From positions 1 to 44,105 of the forward strand of contig JAFSXX010000051.1 of NCBI GenBank assembly GCA_017443845.1: a DNA stretch of 44,105 nucleotides, written 5' to 3'. The notes under the pieces were generated by a model. That model was not told the DNA's origin, made no database searches, and saw nothing but the letters and a program-made list of their open reading frames with translations. Shown here in pieces: positions 23,996-33,263 of the stretch. Every line of letters starts with the position of its first letter. Position 1 is the first letter of the stretch. Position numbers and translations under genes: made by a program. The stretch is from Bacteroidales bacterium (GTDB lineage Bacteria > Bacteroidota > Bacteroidia > Bacteroidales > UBA932).

Positions 23996-26425
23996 ATGGA
24001 ACAGAATATCGAAAACAACGACAACCTCGCAGGTCTCACCATCAAGGACTGGATCTCCATATGCCTCTCCAAGTGGCGCTGGTTCCTCATCTCGCTGGTG
24101 CTCTGCCTGCTTGCAGCGACGATCTACATTCTCAAGACACCTCCGGTCTATACGCGCAGCGCCCAGCTGCTCATCAAGGAGGACGCCAAGGGACGAAGCA
24201 TCTCGGGCGATATCTCATCGACATTCTCCGACCTGGGCCTTGTGCGCGGCCGGGTCAATGTCAACAACGAGATCCTCAACCTCCAGTCGCCCGATCTGAT
24301 GATGGAGGTGGTGCGCAGGCTCAACCTCAGCACCGAGTACAAGCGCGAGGCGCGCTTCTACGACCGCACTCTCTACGGCAGCCAGCTTCCCGTGACGGTG
24401 GATTTTCCCGCCTTCGGCAGCAACGAGTCGGCCTCCCTGGTGGTAAGGCAGATGAAGGACAGCACATACCAGCTCTCCAATTTCGTGTACAAGGGCGATA
24501 AGGTGGGCCGCCATACGACTGTCAAGGCCGCGCCTGGCGACACAGTCGAGACCCCCATCGGCCCCGTGGTGGTGACTCCCACCAGCTTCGATGCGGCGCA
24601 GAAATTCGATTATACCCTCAACGTCCGCCGCTCCGGCCTCTACGGCACCGCGCGCCGCTATATGAGCCACCTCACCGTGGGCCTGGCCAACAAGGAGGCC
24701 ACAGTCCTGAGCCTCGCCGTCAACGACGTCAACACCCAGCGCGCCCTCGAGATCCTCGATATGCTCATCAATGTCTATAACGAGAACTGGATCAAGGACA
24801 AGAACCAGATATCGACGAGTACCAACGAGTTCATAGCCGAGCGTCTCTCGGTCATCGAGAATGAGCTGGGAAGCGTGGACAAGAGCATCTCCTCCTTCAA
24901 GAGCGAGCACCGCCTGCCCGACATTGTGGCATCGGCCGGAATGGATATGCAGCTCTCGGCCGAGGCCAACCGTCAGATCCTGGCGCTCAACAACCAGCTC
25001 AACATAGCGCGCTATATCCAGAGTTACATCAACGAGTCGAAAAACAAGCTCCTGCCGGCCAACGCCGGACTGGAGGAGGCTCGCATCCAGAGCCAGATCA
25101 ATGAATTCAATACGGTGCTGCTCCAGCGCAACCGCCTTGTGGAGAGCAGTTCCGAGGAGAACTACATAGTCAAGGACCTCGACGCGCAGCTCGAAGCTCT
25201 CCGCTCGGCCATAATGACCTCCATCGACAACTATATCGTCGCCCTCAACATGCAGTTGCGTTCGTACCGCTCCGCGCAGTCGCAGGCCGACGCCCGAATC
25301 AGCAGCAACCCGCGCCAGGCAGGCCAGCTCCTGAGTGACGAACGCCAGCAGAAGGTCAAGGAGGCCCTCTACCTCTTCCTGCTCCAGAAGCGCGAGGAGA
25401 ATGAGATCTCGCAGGCCTTCACGGCATACAACACCAGGGTCATCGCCACTCCGGGCGGCAGCTCGAGCCCCATCCAGCCCCGCAAGAAGATAATCTATCT
25501 GATCGCATTTCTCCTGGGCCTGGCGATCCCCTTCGGCATCATCTACCTGATGGAGATTACCGACACCACCATCCGTGGCCGCAAGGACCTCGAGAATATG
25601 GCCGTGCCCTTCATCGGTGAGATCCCCTCGACGGTCAGGCAGAAAAAGAACATCCTTCGCCGCCTTGCCGCGGAAAAGGCCAGAGAGGGGGAGGACGAGA
25701 CCCGCAAGATACTCGTCAAGCCCCACAGCCGCAATATGATCAACGAGGCCTTCCGCGTGGTGCGCACAAACCTCGAGTTTATGCGCGGCAAGGAGGCCGG
25801 CTGTCCCGTGATAATGATTACCTCGATGAACCCCGGCAGCGGAAAGACCTTCGTCAGCTCCAACCTGTCGGCCATCCTGGCCGTCAAGGACAAGAAGGTA
25901 ATGGTCATCGACTGCGACCTTCGCAAGAAGTCCCTCAGCCAGTTGGCCGGCGATCCCGAGAAGGGAGTGTCGGACTATCTCAACGGCAACGAGACCGATC
26001 TGCATAAGCTCATAGTCCGCAATGTGTCGGATCTTTCTCTCGACATGCTGCCCGTCGGCACCCTGCCTCCGAATCCCGCCGAACTCCTTTCGGAGTCGTC
26101 CTTCCCGGAGATGCTTGAGTGCCTCAGGAAAGAGTACGACTATATCTTCCTCGACTGCCCTCCCGTGGAGGTGGTCACCGATGCCGACATTATAGCGCAG
26201 AATGCAGATATGAGCATCTTCATTGTCCGCGCAGGACTGCTCGAGAAGGCTATGCTGCCGCAGATCGACAAGTACTACTCCAACCGCCGCTTCAAGAACA
26301 TGGCCCTCATACTCAACGGCACCGAGGCCACCGGCGGCAAGTATGGCTACAAGTACGGGTATCGCTACGGATACAAGTACGGGTACTCGTACGGGAAGGG
26401 GTATGGTAACGATAATGACGAGTAA
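23996..26425 (+). CDS. Wzc-type tyrosine autokinase and chain-length regulator
   Basis: A protein of 809 residues. A Wzz-like N-terminal region has a first membrane helix (about residues 34-50) and a long periplasmic coiled-coil part. A second helix near 500-520 (KIIYLIAFLLGLAIPFGIIYL) leads to a BY-kinase domain with Walker A (NPGSGKT, about 611-617), Walker A' (VMVIDCDLRKKSL) and Walker B (YIFLDCPP). The C-terminal 30 residues are a KYGY-type repeat with ten tyrosines, the expected autophosphorylation cluster. It controls polymer length and export with Wza and the PHP phosphatase encoded next. Confidence 0.95.
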   Translation: MEQNIENNDNLAGLTIKDWISICLSKWRWFLISLVLCLLAATIYILKTPPVYTRSAQLLIKEDAKGRSISGDISSTFSDLGLVRGRVNVNNEILNLQSPDLMMEVVRRLNLSTEYKREARFYDRTLYGSQLPVTVDFPAFGSNESASLVVRQMKDSTYQLSNFVYKGDKVGRHTTVKAAPGDTVETPIGPVVVTPTSFDAAQKFDYTLNVRRSGLYGTARRYMSHLTVGLANKEATVLSLAVNDVNTQRALEILDMLINVYNENWIKDKNQISTSTNEFIAERLSVIENELGSVDKSISSFKSEHRLPDIVASAGMDMQLSAEANRQILALNNQLNIARYIQSYINESKNKLLPANAGLEEARIQSQINEFNTVLLQRNRLVESSSEENYIVKDLDAQLEALRSAIMTSIDNYIVALNMQLRSYRSAQSQADARISSNPRQAGQLLSDERQQKVKEALYLFLLQKREENEISQAFTAYNTRVIATPGGSSSPIQPRKKIIYLIAFLLGLAIPFGIIYLMEITDTTIRGRKDLENMAVPFIGEIPSTVRQKKNILRRLAAEKAREGEDETRKILVKPHSRNMINEAFRVVRTNLEFMRGKEAGCPVIMITSMNPGSGKTFVSSNLSAILAVKDKKVMVIDCDLRKKSLSQLAGDPEKGVSDYLNGNETDLHKLIVRNVSDLSLDMLPVGTLPPNPAELLSESSFPEMLECLRKEYDYIFLDCPPVEVVTDADIIAQNADMSIFIVRAGLLEKAMLPQIDKYYSNRRFKNMALILNGTEATGGKYGYKYGYRYGYKYGYSYGKGYGNDNDE

Positions 26426-27133
26426 ATGTTTCATCTGGGAAGAAGATTGACGGTTGAAGGGGCCGGAGTGCTTCAGGGTTTTACCGACTGGCACTGCCAC
26501 ATCCTGCCGGGAGTGGATGACGGCATACGCACGATGGATGAGGCCCTCGGGGTCCTCGACTGGTATGGCTCATCCGGCGTCAGCCAGGTATGGCTCACGC
26601 CCCACATAATGGAGGATATCCCCAACTCCACGGAGTCGCTTCGCGAGCGTTTCGCTCAGCTATGCGAGGCTTACCGGGGCCCCATAAGGCTCCACCTCGC
26701 CTCCGAGAACATGATGGACAACCTCTTTCTCGAGCGGCTCGCCTCGCGCGACCTCCTGCCGCTCGGGGAGGAGGGGAAGCTCCTGCTGGTGGAGACCTCC
26801 TACTTCAATCCTCCGGTCGATCTTTACGGCATCTTCGAGAAGATCCGCGAAGCAGGCTTCGAACCGCTCCTGGCCCATCCCGAGCGTTATGTCTATATGG
26901 ACACCGACGACTACCGACGCCTGGCAGACGAGGGTATCCTCCTCCAGATGAACATCCCATCACTTTGCGGCGCCTACGGCCGCGAGGCCTTCGACAAGGC
27001 CCGCAGACTTCTGTCGGAAGGCTTTTATGACCGGTGCGGATCGGACCTGCACCGCCTCACCCATTTCCAGGGGGCGGTGAGGCAGAAAGTCCTCGACACC
27101 AAGACTGTGAAGAACCTTAACGATTTGCTATGA
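26426..27133 (+). CDS. PHP-type tyrosine-protein phosphatase (CpsB/CapC-like)
   Basis: A protein of 235 residues starting directly after the wzc stop. Metal-binding motifs of the PHP superfamily are visible: DWHCHILPGVDDG near residue 24, LTPHIM, HPERYVYMD and the final SDLHR (usually SDAH). In this context it should dephosphorylate the tyrosine tail of Wzc and so cycle polymer assembly. It overlaps the next gene by 4 bases (ATGA). Confidence 0.92.
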   Translation: MFHLGRRLTVEGAGVLQGFTDWHCHILPGVDDGIRTMDEALGVLDWYGSSGVSQVWLTPHIMEDIPNSTESLRERFAQLCEAYRGPIRLHLASENMMDNLFLERLASRDLLPLGEEGKLLLVETSYFNPPVDLYGIFEKIREAGFEPLLAHPERYVYMDTDDYRRLADEGILLQMNIPSLCGAYGREAFDKARRLLSEGFYDRCGSDLHRLTHFQGAVRQKVLDTKTVKNLNDLL

Positions 27134-29052
27134 ATCTAAACTCCATAATTCAGAAAATCCGAAACAATTACCTGCGCGGGCGCACCATCTTCGCGATGGA
27201 CCTTGTGCTCTCGCTGGCAGCCTCGATAATCTCGCTGGCATTCTCGCGCGCCTTCCTGGGCCCCGCGGCGGTGCCGCAATTCGCGGTATGGAACTATCTC
27301 GCCATATCCCTCATCGCTTCAGTGATCCTTTTCCTGTCCACCAGGACATACAGGATAGTGATCCGTCACCTCTCCGCGATGGATATCTATCCGTTCCTGA
27401 TCTCCGCCTTTGGAAAATCCCTGATTATCTGGATATCGCTCCTGATTTGCGGCCACGCGGACAAGGGGCTGATACTGGCGATGCTGTTCGATTTCGCGGC
27501 CACTCTCTTTACCCTGATCGTAGTAAGGCTGCTGATGATTTTCGTTTACAGCGAGTTCAAACGCCGTTACAACGATAACCGCAAGCACCGGAGACTGCTG
27601 GTATTCGGCATTTCCGACAAGAGCGTCGCCGCTATTGTCCGCCTTACAAGTTCGACCCACTACAAGGTCGTGGGCCTTGTCAAGAGGGGCGGCGAGCGCG
27701 AGCATAAGTTTCTCAACGGCAAGCCTGTCATAAGCTTCCGCGATGATGCCGACCTGGACCGCATCATGGACGACTATCACGTCGACGGCGTCCTATTTGC
27801 CACCGACGGCGACGCCACCTCGGAGCGCGACGGGCTCGTGGCCTACTGCAACTCGCACGGCATCAAGACTATGATTATCCCCAAGGTGAGCGAGGGGTTC
27901 GGCGACAATACGCTGCTGCGCGAGCTCAAGATGGAGGATATCCTTTTCCGCGAGGAGATCAATCTCTCGATGGATGCCATATCGGCCCGTCTCAAGGGGG
28001 CCGTGGTGATGGTGACCGGCGCAGCCGGCAGCATCGGCAGCGAGCTCGTGCGCCAGTTGGCAGCCTTCGATGTCAAAAAAATAGTGCTCTACGACAATGC
28101 TGAGACGCCGATGCACAATTTGAGGCTCGAGCTGGAGGACCGCTTCCCGAATCTCCGGTTCGCCCCGATTATCGGAGATGTTCGTCACGAGGAACGGCTC
28201 GACTTTGCCTTCCGCAGCGAGCACCCCGACGTGGTCTTTCACGCCGCGGCCTACAAGCACGTGCCCCTTATGGAGGAGAATCCCTGCGAGGCTGTGCTGG
28301 TCAATGTACAGGGAACGCGCAACGTGGCTGACAAGTGCGTGGAGTACGGCACCCGCAAGATGGTGCTGATCTCCACCGACAAGGCGGTGAATCCAACCAA
28401 TATCATGGGCTGTTCCAAGCGTCTGGCGGAGATTTATGTGCAGAGCCTCGGAGCGTCGCTCAACGCTGCGGCTGCCGCCGAAGGCAAGCAGCCTGTCACC
28501 CGCTTCGTCACGACCCGCTTCGGCAATGTCCTGGGTTCCAACGGCAGCGTTATCCTGCGTTTCCGGGAACAGATCGCCAAGGGCGGCCCCGTGACGGTGA
28601 CTCATCCCGACATCAACCGCTTCTTCATGACCATTCCGGAGGCCTGCCGGCTGGTGCTGGAGGCTGCCACGATGGGCGACGGCAACGAGATTTTCGTTTT
28701 CGATATGGGCGAGCCGGTCAAGATCGATTACCTTGCGCGCCGCATGATACAGCTCGCCGGGCTAAGGCCTGATGAGGATATCAAGATCGAATATACCGGA
28801 CTGCGTCCCGGCGAGAAGCTCTACGAGGAGGTGCTCTCCGATCAGGAGAATACCCTTCCTACGCCCCACAGCCGCATCCGCGTGGCCAAGGTGAGGGAGT
28901 ATTCCTATAATGAGGCTTGCGGTGCCATCTCCCGCCTGAAGACTCTGGCCCGCAATGTGGAGATTCCCGAGATGGTCCGCCTGATGAAGCGTACTGTTCC
29001 TGAATACAAGAGTAAAAATTCAAAATATGAGATCTATGACAAGGAAAATTAG
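27130..29052 (+). CDS. CapD/FlaA1-type nucleotide-sugar dehydratase, membrane anchored
   Basis: A protein of 640 residues. Four membrane helices occupy about residues 15-140, then a CoA-binding-like Rossmann domain, then an extended SDR domain starting with VMVTGAAGSIGSELVRQ near residue 293. STDKAVNPTNIMGCSKR carries the active-site region, with Met in place of the usual Tyr of YxxxK, as is normal for the FlaA1/PglF branch. These enzymes are 4,6-dehydratases of UDP-GlcNAc that make precursors for deoxy- or diamino-sugars. The gene closes the upxY-wza-wzc-PHP string and overlaps the next gene by 26 bases. Confidence 0.93.
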   Translation: MNLNSIIQKIRNNYLRGRTIFAMDLVLSLAASIISLAFSRAFLGPAAVPQFAVWNYLAISLIASVILFLSTRTYRIVIRHLSAMDIYPFLISAFGKSLIIWISLLICGHADKGLILAMLFDFAATLFTLIVVRLLMIFVYSEFKRRYNDNRKHRRLLVFGISDKSVAAIVRLTSSTHYKVVGLVKRGGEREHKFLNGKPVISFRDDADLDRIMDDYHVDGVLFATDGDATSERDGLVAYCNSHGIKTMIIPKVSEGFGDNTLLRELKMEDILFREEINLSMDAISARLKGAVVMVTGAAGSIGSELVRQLAAFDVKKIVLYDNAETPMHNLRLELEDRFPNLRFAPIIGDVRHEERLDFAFRSEHPDVVFHAAAYKHVPLMEENPCEAVLVNVQGTRNVADKCVEYGTRKMVLISTDKAVNPTNIMGCSKRLAEIYVQSLGASLNAAAAAEGKQPVTRFVTTRFGNVLGSNGSVILRFREQIAKGGPVTVTHPDINRFFMTIPEACRLVLEAATMGDGNEIFVFDMGEPVKIDYLARRMIQLAGLRPDEDIKIEYTGLRPGEKLYEEVLSDQENTLPTPHSRIRVAKVREYSYNEACGAISRLKTLARNVEIPEMVRLMKRTVPEYKSKNSKYEIYDKEN

Positions 29053-30223
29053 CGTTTTGCTCGCGGCAGTGCTGATGCTCTCTGCCTGCGGAGCTCCCAA
29101 GGCTACGGATGCCACTTCGTCCGCAACAAAGAAGGTCCCGGCTTGGGATTCACCCGCCGCAGCCGCCCCCAAGGCGGAGGTTGAGGCTCTCAAGGCCAAA
29201 GTTCTGGATATCTGCCGCCGCGCCAACCTGCCCTCGATGCAGGTTTGTTACACCGAGCCCGGCAAGACTATCGCCTTCACCGTTACCAATGAGGAGTTCT
29301 ATGCCGTTCCGGAGCACGCAAAGTATCTCTTCCGCCCCCTCGACAACCAGACCCAGTACGAGGCCTGCTCCATCAGCAAGGTGCCGCTCAGTTACCTGGC
29401 CTGCAAGATGGCCGATGAGGGCAAGATCGATCTCGACAAGCCGCTGTACGACTACTTCCCCCAGATCCTCGGTTACTTTGCCGACGGACAGGATCTTGAG
29501 CGCGTCAAGAGGCTGACTCCCCGCATCTGCATGACCCATCGCACCGGTCTCGACAACAAGACTTACAAGGAGAAGCAGATGGAGTTCAAGTTCCCGGAAG
29601 GGGAGTACCACTACTCCGGCCCGGGCATCTTCCTGCTGCAGCGCACCCTGGAGCATATCTGGGGCGAGCCGCTTTATGATTACTCAAAGCGCGAGCTCTT
29701 CGACCCCCTGGGAATGCACCACACCAACTACACCTGGCAGAGCTACAACGACACCCTCTCGCCCTACGGTTTTCTGACCGACACGGTAACCTTCAACAAA
29801 TGGGGACGCGACGGGAAACCCCGCGCCAATGCCGCCTATTCGATGCGCACCACAGCCGAGGAGTTCACGAAGTTCCTCTATTTCTGGATGGACGGGGCCG
29901 ATCTCTCGCCGGAGATGTACAAGGCTATGACCGAGAAGTATGTGCTCGCGATAGATGGGGGCGAGGTAGGCAAGGCTTACCGCGGACTCGGATGGGTCGT
30001 CTGCGAGGATGCCGAACTCGGACATTTTATCTATCACGGAGCCAGCAACAGGAGCTTCCGCGGTATGATGGGATGTTTCCCCGAGCAGAGGCGTACCTTC
30101 GTCTATTTCTTCAACGGCACCTCGGAGAATTACAACGTGCACGGGCCTATGACACAGGCCATCCTGGGTACTTCCGGGTTCGCCACCCCCTGGCGCTCGG
30201 GCAAGGCGCTGCCTGTAAAATAG
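29027..30223 (+). CDS. Serine hydrolase lipoprotein (class C beta-lactamase fold)
   Basis: A protein of 398 residues. The start has a lipobox (LMLSACGAPK), so it is exported and lipidated. CSISKVPLSY gives the SxxK nucleophile/base pair near residues 115-118, YHYSGPGIF the Tyr-x-Gly-type motif near 195, and FIYHGASNRSFRG the third HxG-type motif. The family includes beta-lactamases, DD-peptidases and esterases; substrate cannot be predicted. Two starts are possible (29027, 29036), both inside the end of the SDR gene. Confidence 0.85.
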   Translation: MRSMTRKISVLLAAVLMLSACGAPKATDATSSATKKVPAWDSPAAAAPKAEVEALKAKVLDICRRANLPSMQVCYTEPGKTIAFTVTNEEFYAVPEHAKYLFRPLDNQTQYEACSISKVPLSYLACKMADEGKIDLDKPLYDYFPQILGYFADGQDLERVKRLTPRICMTHRTGLDNKTYKEKQMEFKFPEGEYHYSGPGIFLLQRTLEHIWGEPLYDYSKRELFDPLGMHHTNYTWQSYNDTLSPYGFLTDTVTFNKWGRDGKPRANAAYSMRTTAEEFTKFLYFWMDGADLSPEMYKAMTEKYVLAIDGGEVGKAYRGLGWVVCEDAELGHFIYHGASNRSFRGMMGCFPEQRRTFVYFFNGTSENYNVHGPMTQAILGTSGFATPWRSGKALPVK

Positions 30224-30239
30224 AGTTAAGGCGTTCGTC

Positions 30240-30323
30240 CCGTCCATGAATTTGTGCTTTTTTATGGATGGCAGCCTGTTTTTTAGCTTCCCGTCCATAA
30301 TTCAGACGCTTTTTATGGATGGG
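30240..30323 (+). repeat. Two tandem stem-loops between the hydrolase gene and ugd
   Basis: CCGTCCAT (30240-30247) pairs with ATGGATGG (30264-30271) with one G-T pair, and CCCGTCCAT (30290-30298) pairs with ATGGATGGG (30315-30323) likewise. The two copies share most of their loop sequence, including a T-run before the right arm. They may be a duplicated terminator-like or leader element. Confidence 0.8.
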
Positions 30324-30345
30324 AGAATTAAATGAAAGTAAAGAG

Positions 30346-31692
30346 ATGAAAATTGCAGTAGCAGGCACCGGTTATGTGGGCTTGAGTATAGCTACCTTGC
30401 TGGCGCAGAAGAATACCGTGGTAGCGGTGGATGTGGTTCCCGAGAAGGTGGAGAAGATCAACCGCAGGGAGTCGCCCATCCAGGACGAGTATATCGAGAA
30501 ATACTTTGCCGAGAAAGCCCTCGACCTGGTGGCTACCCTTGACGGTCGGGCGGCTTACCGCGATGCGGATTATGTCGTGATCGCTGCGCCGACCAATTAC
30601 GATCCGAAGAAGAATTTCTTCGATACCTCCCACGTAGAGGAGGTGATTTCGCTGGTGCTGGAGGTCAATCCGGATGCCGTGATGGTCATCAAATCCACCG
30701 TGCCGGTAGGATATACCAAGCATGTCCGGGAGAAGTTCTCTTATCGCGAGAGGATGGCGGACGGCTCTTTCCGGGTGGTGGTGCCGCGCATCATTTTCGC
30801 CCCTGAGTTCCTTCGGGAGAGCAAGGCTTTGTATGACAATCTTTATCCGTCGAGGATTATCGTCGGCTTCGACGAGATGCCTGCCTCTCCGTCCGTCATG
30901 CCCACATCTGAGAACGTCATGCCCGCGTCTGAGAACGTCATGCCCGCGAAGGCGGGCATCTCCCTGTCAGAAGCCGCCCATACCTTCGCAGTCCTCATAA
31001 AGGAAGGCGCGCTGAAAGAAGACGTCCCGGTGCTCTTTATGGGCTCCACCGAGGCGGAGGCGGTGAAACTCTTCGCCAATACATATCTGGCGCTGAGGGT
31101 GAGCTATTTCAACGAACTGGACACCTACGCCGAGATGAAGGGGCTCGACACCCAGTCGATAATCGAGGGCGTCTGCCTCGATCCGCGTATCGGGACCCAC
31201 TACAACAACCCGTCGTTCGGATACGGCGGATACTGCCTGCCCAAGGACACCAAGCAACTGCTGGCCAATTTCAACGACGTGCCGGAGAACCTCATCAAGG
31301 CCATCGTGGAAAGCAACCGCACGCGCAAGGATTATATCGCCGACCGCGTGCTGGAAAAATCCGGATATTACGGCGCCAACAGCACATACGACTCGGCCCG
31401 CGAGAAGGAAGTGGTCATCGGCGTGTACCGCCTCACGATGAAGACCGGCAGCGACAACTTCCGCCAGAGCGCCATCCAGGGAATTATGAAACGCATCAAG
31501 GCCAAGGGCGCCAAGGTCATCATCTACGAGCCCACCCTCGAAGACGGCACCACCTTCTTCGGCTCCGAAGTGGTCAACGACCTCGCCACCTTCAAGGCCC
31601 GCAGCCAGGCCATAATCGCCAACCGCTACGACCCCGCCCTCGACGACGTCGCCGCCAAAGTTTATACAAGAGATATTTTCAAAAGAGACTGA
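30346..31692 (+). CDS. ugd: UDP-glucose/GDP-mannose-type dehydrogenase
   Basis: A protein of 448 residues. [20 protein letters not shown] is the NAD-binding start, KSTVPVGYT and the catalytic-cysteine motif [12 protein letters not shown] (Cys near residue 296) are diagnostic, and [17 protein letters not shown] fits the central domain. It oxidises a nucleotide sugar to the uronic acid, most likely UDP-glucose to UDP-glucuronate for surface polymers. About 25 residues around 178-205 (three VMP words, ending MPAKAGIS) have no counterpart in normal Ugd proteins and come from a REP-like palindrome. The ATG at 30346 is preferred to an in-frame start at 30319. The next gene follows after 3 bases. 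Confidence 0.93.
   Translation: MKIAVAGTGYVGLSIATLLAQKNTVVAVDVVPEKVEKINRRESPIQDEYIEKYFAEKALDLVATLDGRAAYRDADYVVIAAPTNYDPKKNFFDTSHVEEVISLVLEVNPDAVMVIKSTVPVGYTKHVREKFSYRERMADGSFRVVVPRIIFAPEFLRESKALYDNLYPSRIIVGFDEMPASPSVMPTSENVMPASENVMPAKAGISLSEAAHTFAVLIKEGALKEDVPVLFMGSTEAEAVKLFANTYLALRVSYFNELDTYAEMKGLDTQSIIEGVCLDPRIGTHYNNPSFGYGGYCLPKDTKQLLANFNDVPENLIKAIVESNRTRKDYIADRVLEKSGYYGANSTYDSAREKEVVIGVYRLTMKTGSDNFRQSAIQGIMKRIKAKGAKVIIYEPTLEDGTTFFGSEVVNDLATFKARSQAIIANRYDPALDDVAAKVYTRDIFKRD
30894..30959 (+). repeat. REP-like palindrome with 21-bp tandem copies inside ugd
   Basis: Three 21-base units starting cgtcatgccc lie at 30894, 30915 and 30936. The third contains the palindrome ATGCCCGC-gaag-GCGGGCAT (30940-30959). 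The insert keeps the reading frame. The same core occurs in the nearby sodB gene. Confidence 0.92.
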
Positions 31693-31695
31693 CAA

Positions 31696-32214
31696 ATGAA
31701 ACGCATTTCCATTTTCGTTCTGATTTCAACCCTCATTCTTGCGGCAGGATGCGGCCCCCTGAGCCTGACCTCCCAGGAGAAGGCAGAGCAGGCAGCCCGC
31801 ACCGCGGCATTCGTCAAGAACAGCCTCGACTCCCGCAAATACTGCATCTCGGTCAACCGCATGTTCCCGCGCCGCGGCACCTCCAAATCCCTCTCCACGC
31901 CCTATAGCGTCAAGGTTGAGGGCAACAAACTCCACTCATACCTGCCCTATGCCGGCGTGGCCTATAGCGTGCCCTACGGCGGCGGCAAGGCCCTCAACTT
32001 CGACTCCGACATAGTCGAATACCGTGAGGACTTCTCCCGCTCCGACCGCCGCACCATAGTCCTCTCCACCGACAACGGCGAGGACTTCCTCATCTACACC
32101 ATAACCGTCTTCGACAACGGCAAAGCCGACATCGACATCCGCTCCCGCAACCGCGAAGGCATCGGCTTCAGCGGAGAAATCGACGAGACCTACGTCCCGG
32201 ACGCAAAGAACTGA
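31696..32214 (+). CDS. DUF4251 family lipoprotein
   Basis: A protein of 172 residues. The signal ends in ILAAGCGP, a lipobox, so it is an exported lipoprotein. The segment SLSTPYSVKVEGNKLHSYLPYAGVAYSVPYGGGKALNF is the recognisable core of DUF4251, a Bacteroidales family of unknown function. It lies 3 bases after ugd and 3 bases before sodB, suggesting one transcript, although the functions do not obviously connect. Confidence 0.85.
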   Translation: MKRISIFVLISTLILAAGCGPLSLTSQEKAEQAARTAAFVKNSLDSRKYCISVNRMFPRRGTSKSLSTPYSVKVEGNKLHSYLPYAGVAYSVPYGGGKALNFDSDIVEYREDFSRSDRRTIVLSTDNGEDFLIYTITVFDNGKADIDIRSRNREGIGFSGEIDETYVPDAKN

Positions 32215-32217
32215 GAT

Positions 32218-32817
32218 ATGTTTACTCTTATTGATTTGCCTTATGCGCCCGACGCACTGGAACCGGTCATCAGCGCGCAGACACTGGCTTTCCACCACGG
32301 AAAGCATTTGAAAGCGTACGTCGACAACCTCAACAAACTCATCCTCGGCACCGAGTATGAGTCGATGACCCTCGAAGAAATCGTCCGAAAGGCCCCCGCC
32401 GGCCCCATCTTCAACAACGCAGGCCAGATTCTGAACCACAATCTCTATTTCACTCAGTTCAAGCCGGCTAAGGACGTCATGCCCGCGGAGGCGGGCATCT
32501 CATCTCCCACCGGTCCCCTGCTGACTCAGATCGAAAAGCAGTGGGGGAGTATTGAGGCCTTCCAAACCGACTTCGAATCCAAAGGCGTCTCCCTCTTCGG
32601 CTCCGGCTGGGTATGGCTTGCCGCCGACGGAGACGGCACCCTCTCGATTCTCCAGTGCCCCGGCGCGGACAACCCCATAGCCCACGGTCTCCGGCCGCTG
32701 CTGACATTCGACGTCTGGGAACACGCCTACTACCTCGACTACCAGAACCGCAGAGCCGCGCATCTCAAAGCCCTCTGGGATATAGTGGATTGGAAGGTGG
32801 TAGAGGGACGATACTAA
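32218..32817 (+). CDS. sodB: Superoxide dismutase, Fe/Mn family
   Basis: A protein of 199 residues. The metal ligands are His26 (AFHHGKH), His74 (LNHNLYF), Asp165 and His169 (DVWEHAYYLDY). LFGSGWVWLA is the usual core block. It converts superoxide to oxygen and hydrogen peroxide in the cytoplasm. After LYFTQFKP the loop that is normally short contains DVMPAEAGISS, encoded by a REP-like palindrome; ligands before and after are intact, so the enzyme should still fold. Metal preference cannot be read with certainty. Confidence 0.95.
   Translation: MFTLIDLPYAPDALEPVISAQTLAFHHGKHLKAYVDNLNKLILGTEYESMTLEEIVRKAPAGPIFNNAGQILNHNLYFTQFKPAKDVMPAEAGISSPTGPLLTQIEKQWGSIEAFQTDFESKGVSLFGSGWVWLAADGDGTLSILQCPGADNPIAHGLRPLLTFDVWEHAYYLDYQNRRAAHLKALWDIVDWKVVEGRY
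32475..32498 (+). repeat. REP-like palindrome inside sodB
   Basis: The word cgtc followed by ATGCCCGC-ggag-GCGGGCAT (palindrome 32479-32498) is the same element as in ugd, differing only in the loop, and is read in the same frame as MPAEAGIS. Confidence 0.92.
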
Positions 32818-32855
32818 TCAAATTTTTATCAATTATACAACTTTATCGTTGAATT

Positions 32856-32889
32856 TTTGCCTAATAATTAAATAATTGTTGTACCTTCG
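32856..32889 (+). promoter_or_regulatory. Probable promoter of the toxin-antitoxin pair
   Basis: TTTG at 32856-32859 and TACCTTCG at 32882-32889 (one mismatch to TAnnTTTG) are 22 bases apart, slightly wide. The box ends 20 bases before the toxin ATG. The region is AT-rich, marking the left boundary of the accessory island. Confidence 0.45.
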
Positions 32890-32909
32890 CTGTTGCTTAA
32901 TATGGAGAT

Positions 32910-33260
32910 ATGGTGACGAAAGAAGAAGTAAAAGCGTTTTTGGAGCAATTTAATGTAAAAACACAGATCTTTGGGATACGCTTTAGGGATGACAGAGGAA
33001 AGAACAGAGAGACTTTGCTGCAGTTGGATATTACTCCAGTTCAACGAGAAGTGATTGTTAAGAACCTGCTTGTACAGGATTATGTCGAAGGCCCGGTCGT
33101 CGACGAATTGAATAAAACCGGTGAGATGTGGGTCTTTGGCAAAGATGTTAAGGGTAGGGAGGTATATATCAAGATTACATTGGGATATGAGAACGGCCAG
33201 ACGATTTGCATCTCGTTCCATATTGCCGAACATCCTATGGATTATCCTTTCAAACAATAG
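32910..33260 (+). CDS. MqsR-like toxin
   Basis: A small protein of 116 residues. The layout resembles MqsR: an N-terminal helix, a central block with PVQREVIVKNLLVQDY, then GEMWVFGKDVKGREVYIKITLG and a final ICISFHIAE strand, comparable to the W-x-x...G-x-VYLKI...I-SF ending of MqsR, an mRNA interferase. Similarity is by pattern only. It is directly followed (3 bases) by an MqsA-like antitoxin, which supports the call. Toxin-first order is as in mqsRA. Confidence 0.65.
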   Translation: MVTKEEVKAFLEQFNVKTQIFGIRFRDDRGKNRETLLQLDITPVQREVIVKNLLVQDYVEGPVVDELNKTGEMWVFGKDVKGREVYIKITLGYENGQTICISFHIAEHPMDYPFKQ

Positions 33261-33263
33261 TAT

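Noticed and set aside
28381..28425. Missing catalytic tyrosine in the CapD/FlaA1-like SDR
   Set aside because: Met in place of Tyr is the known state in the FlaA1/PglF branch, so it is not a defect.
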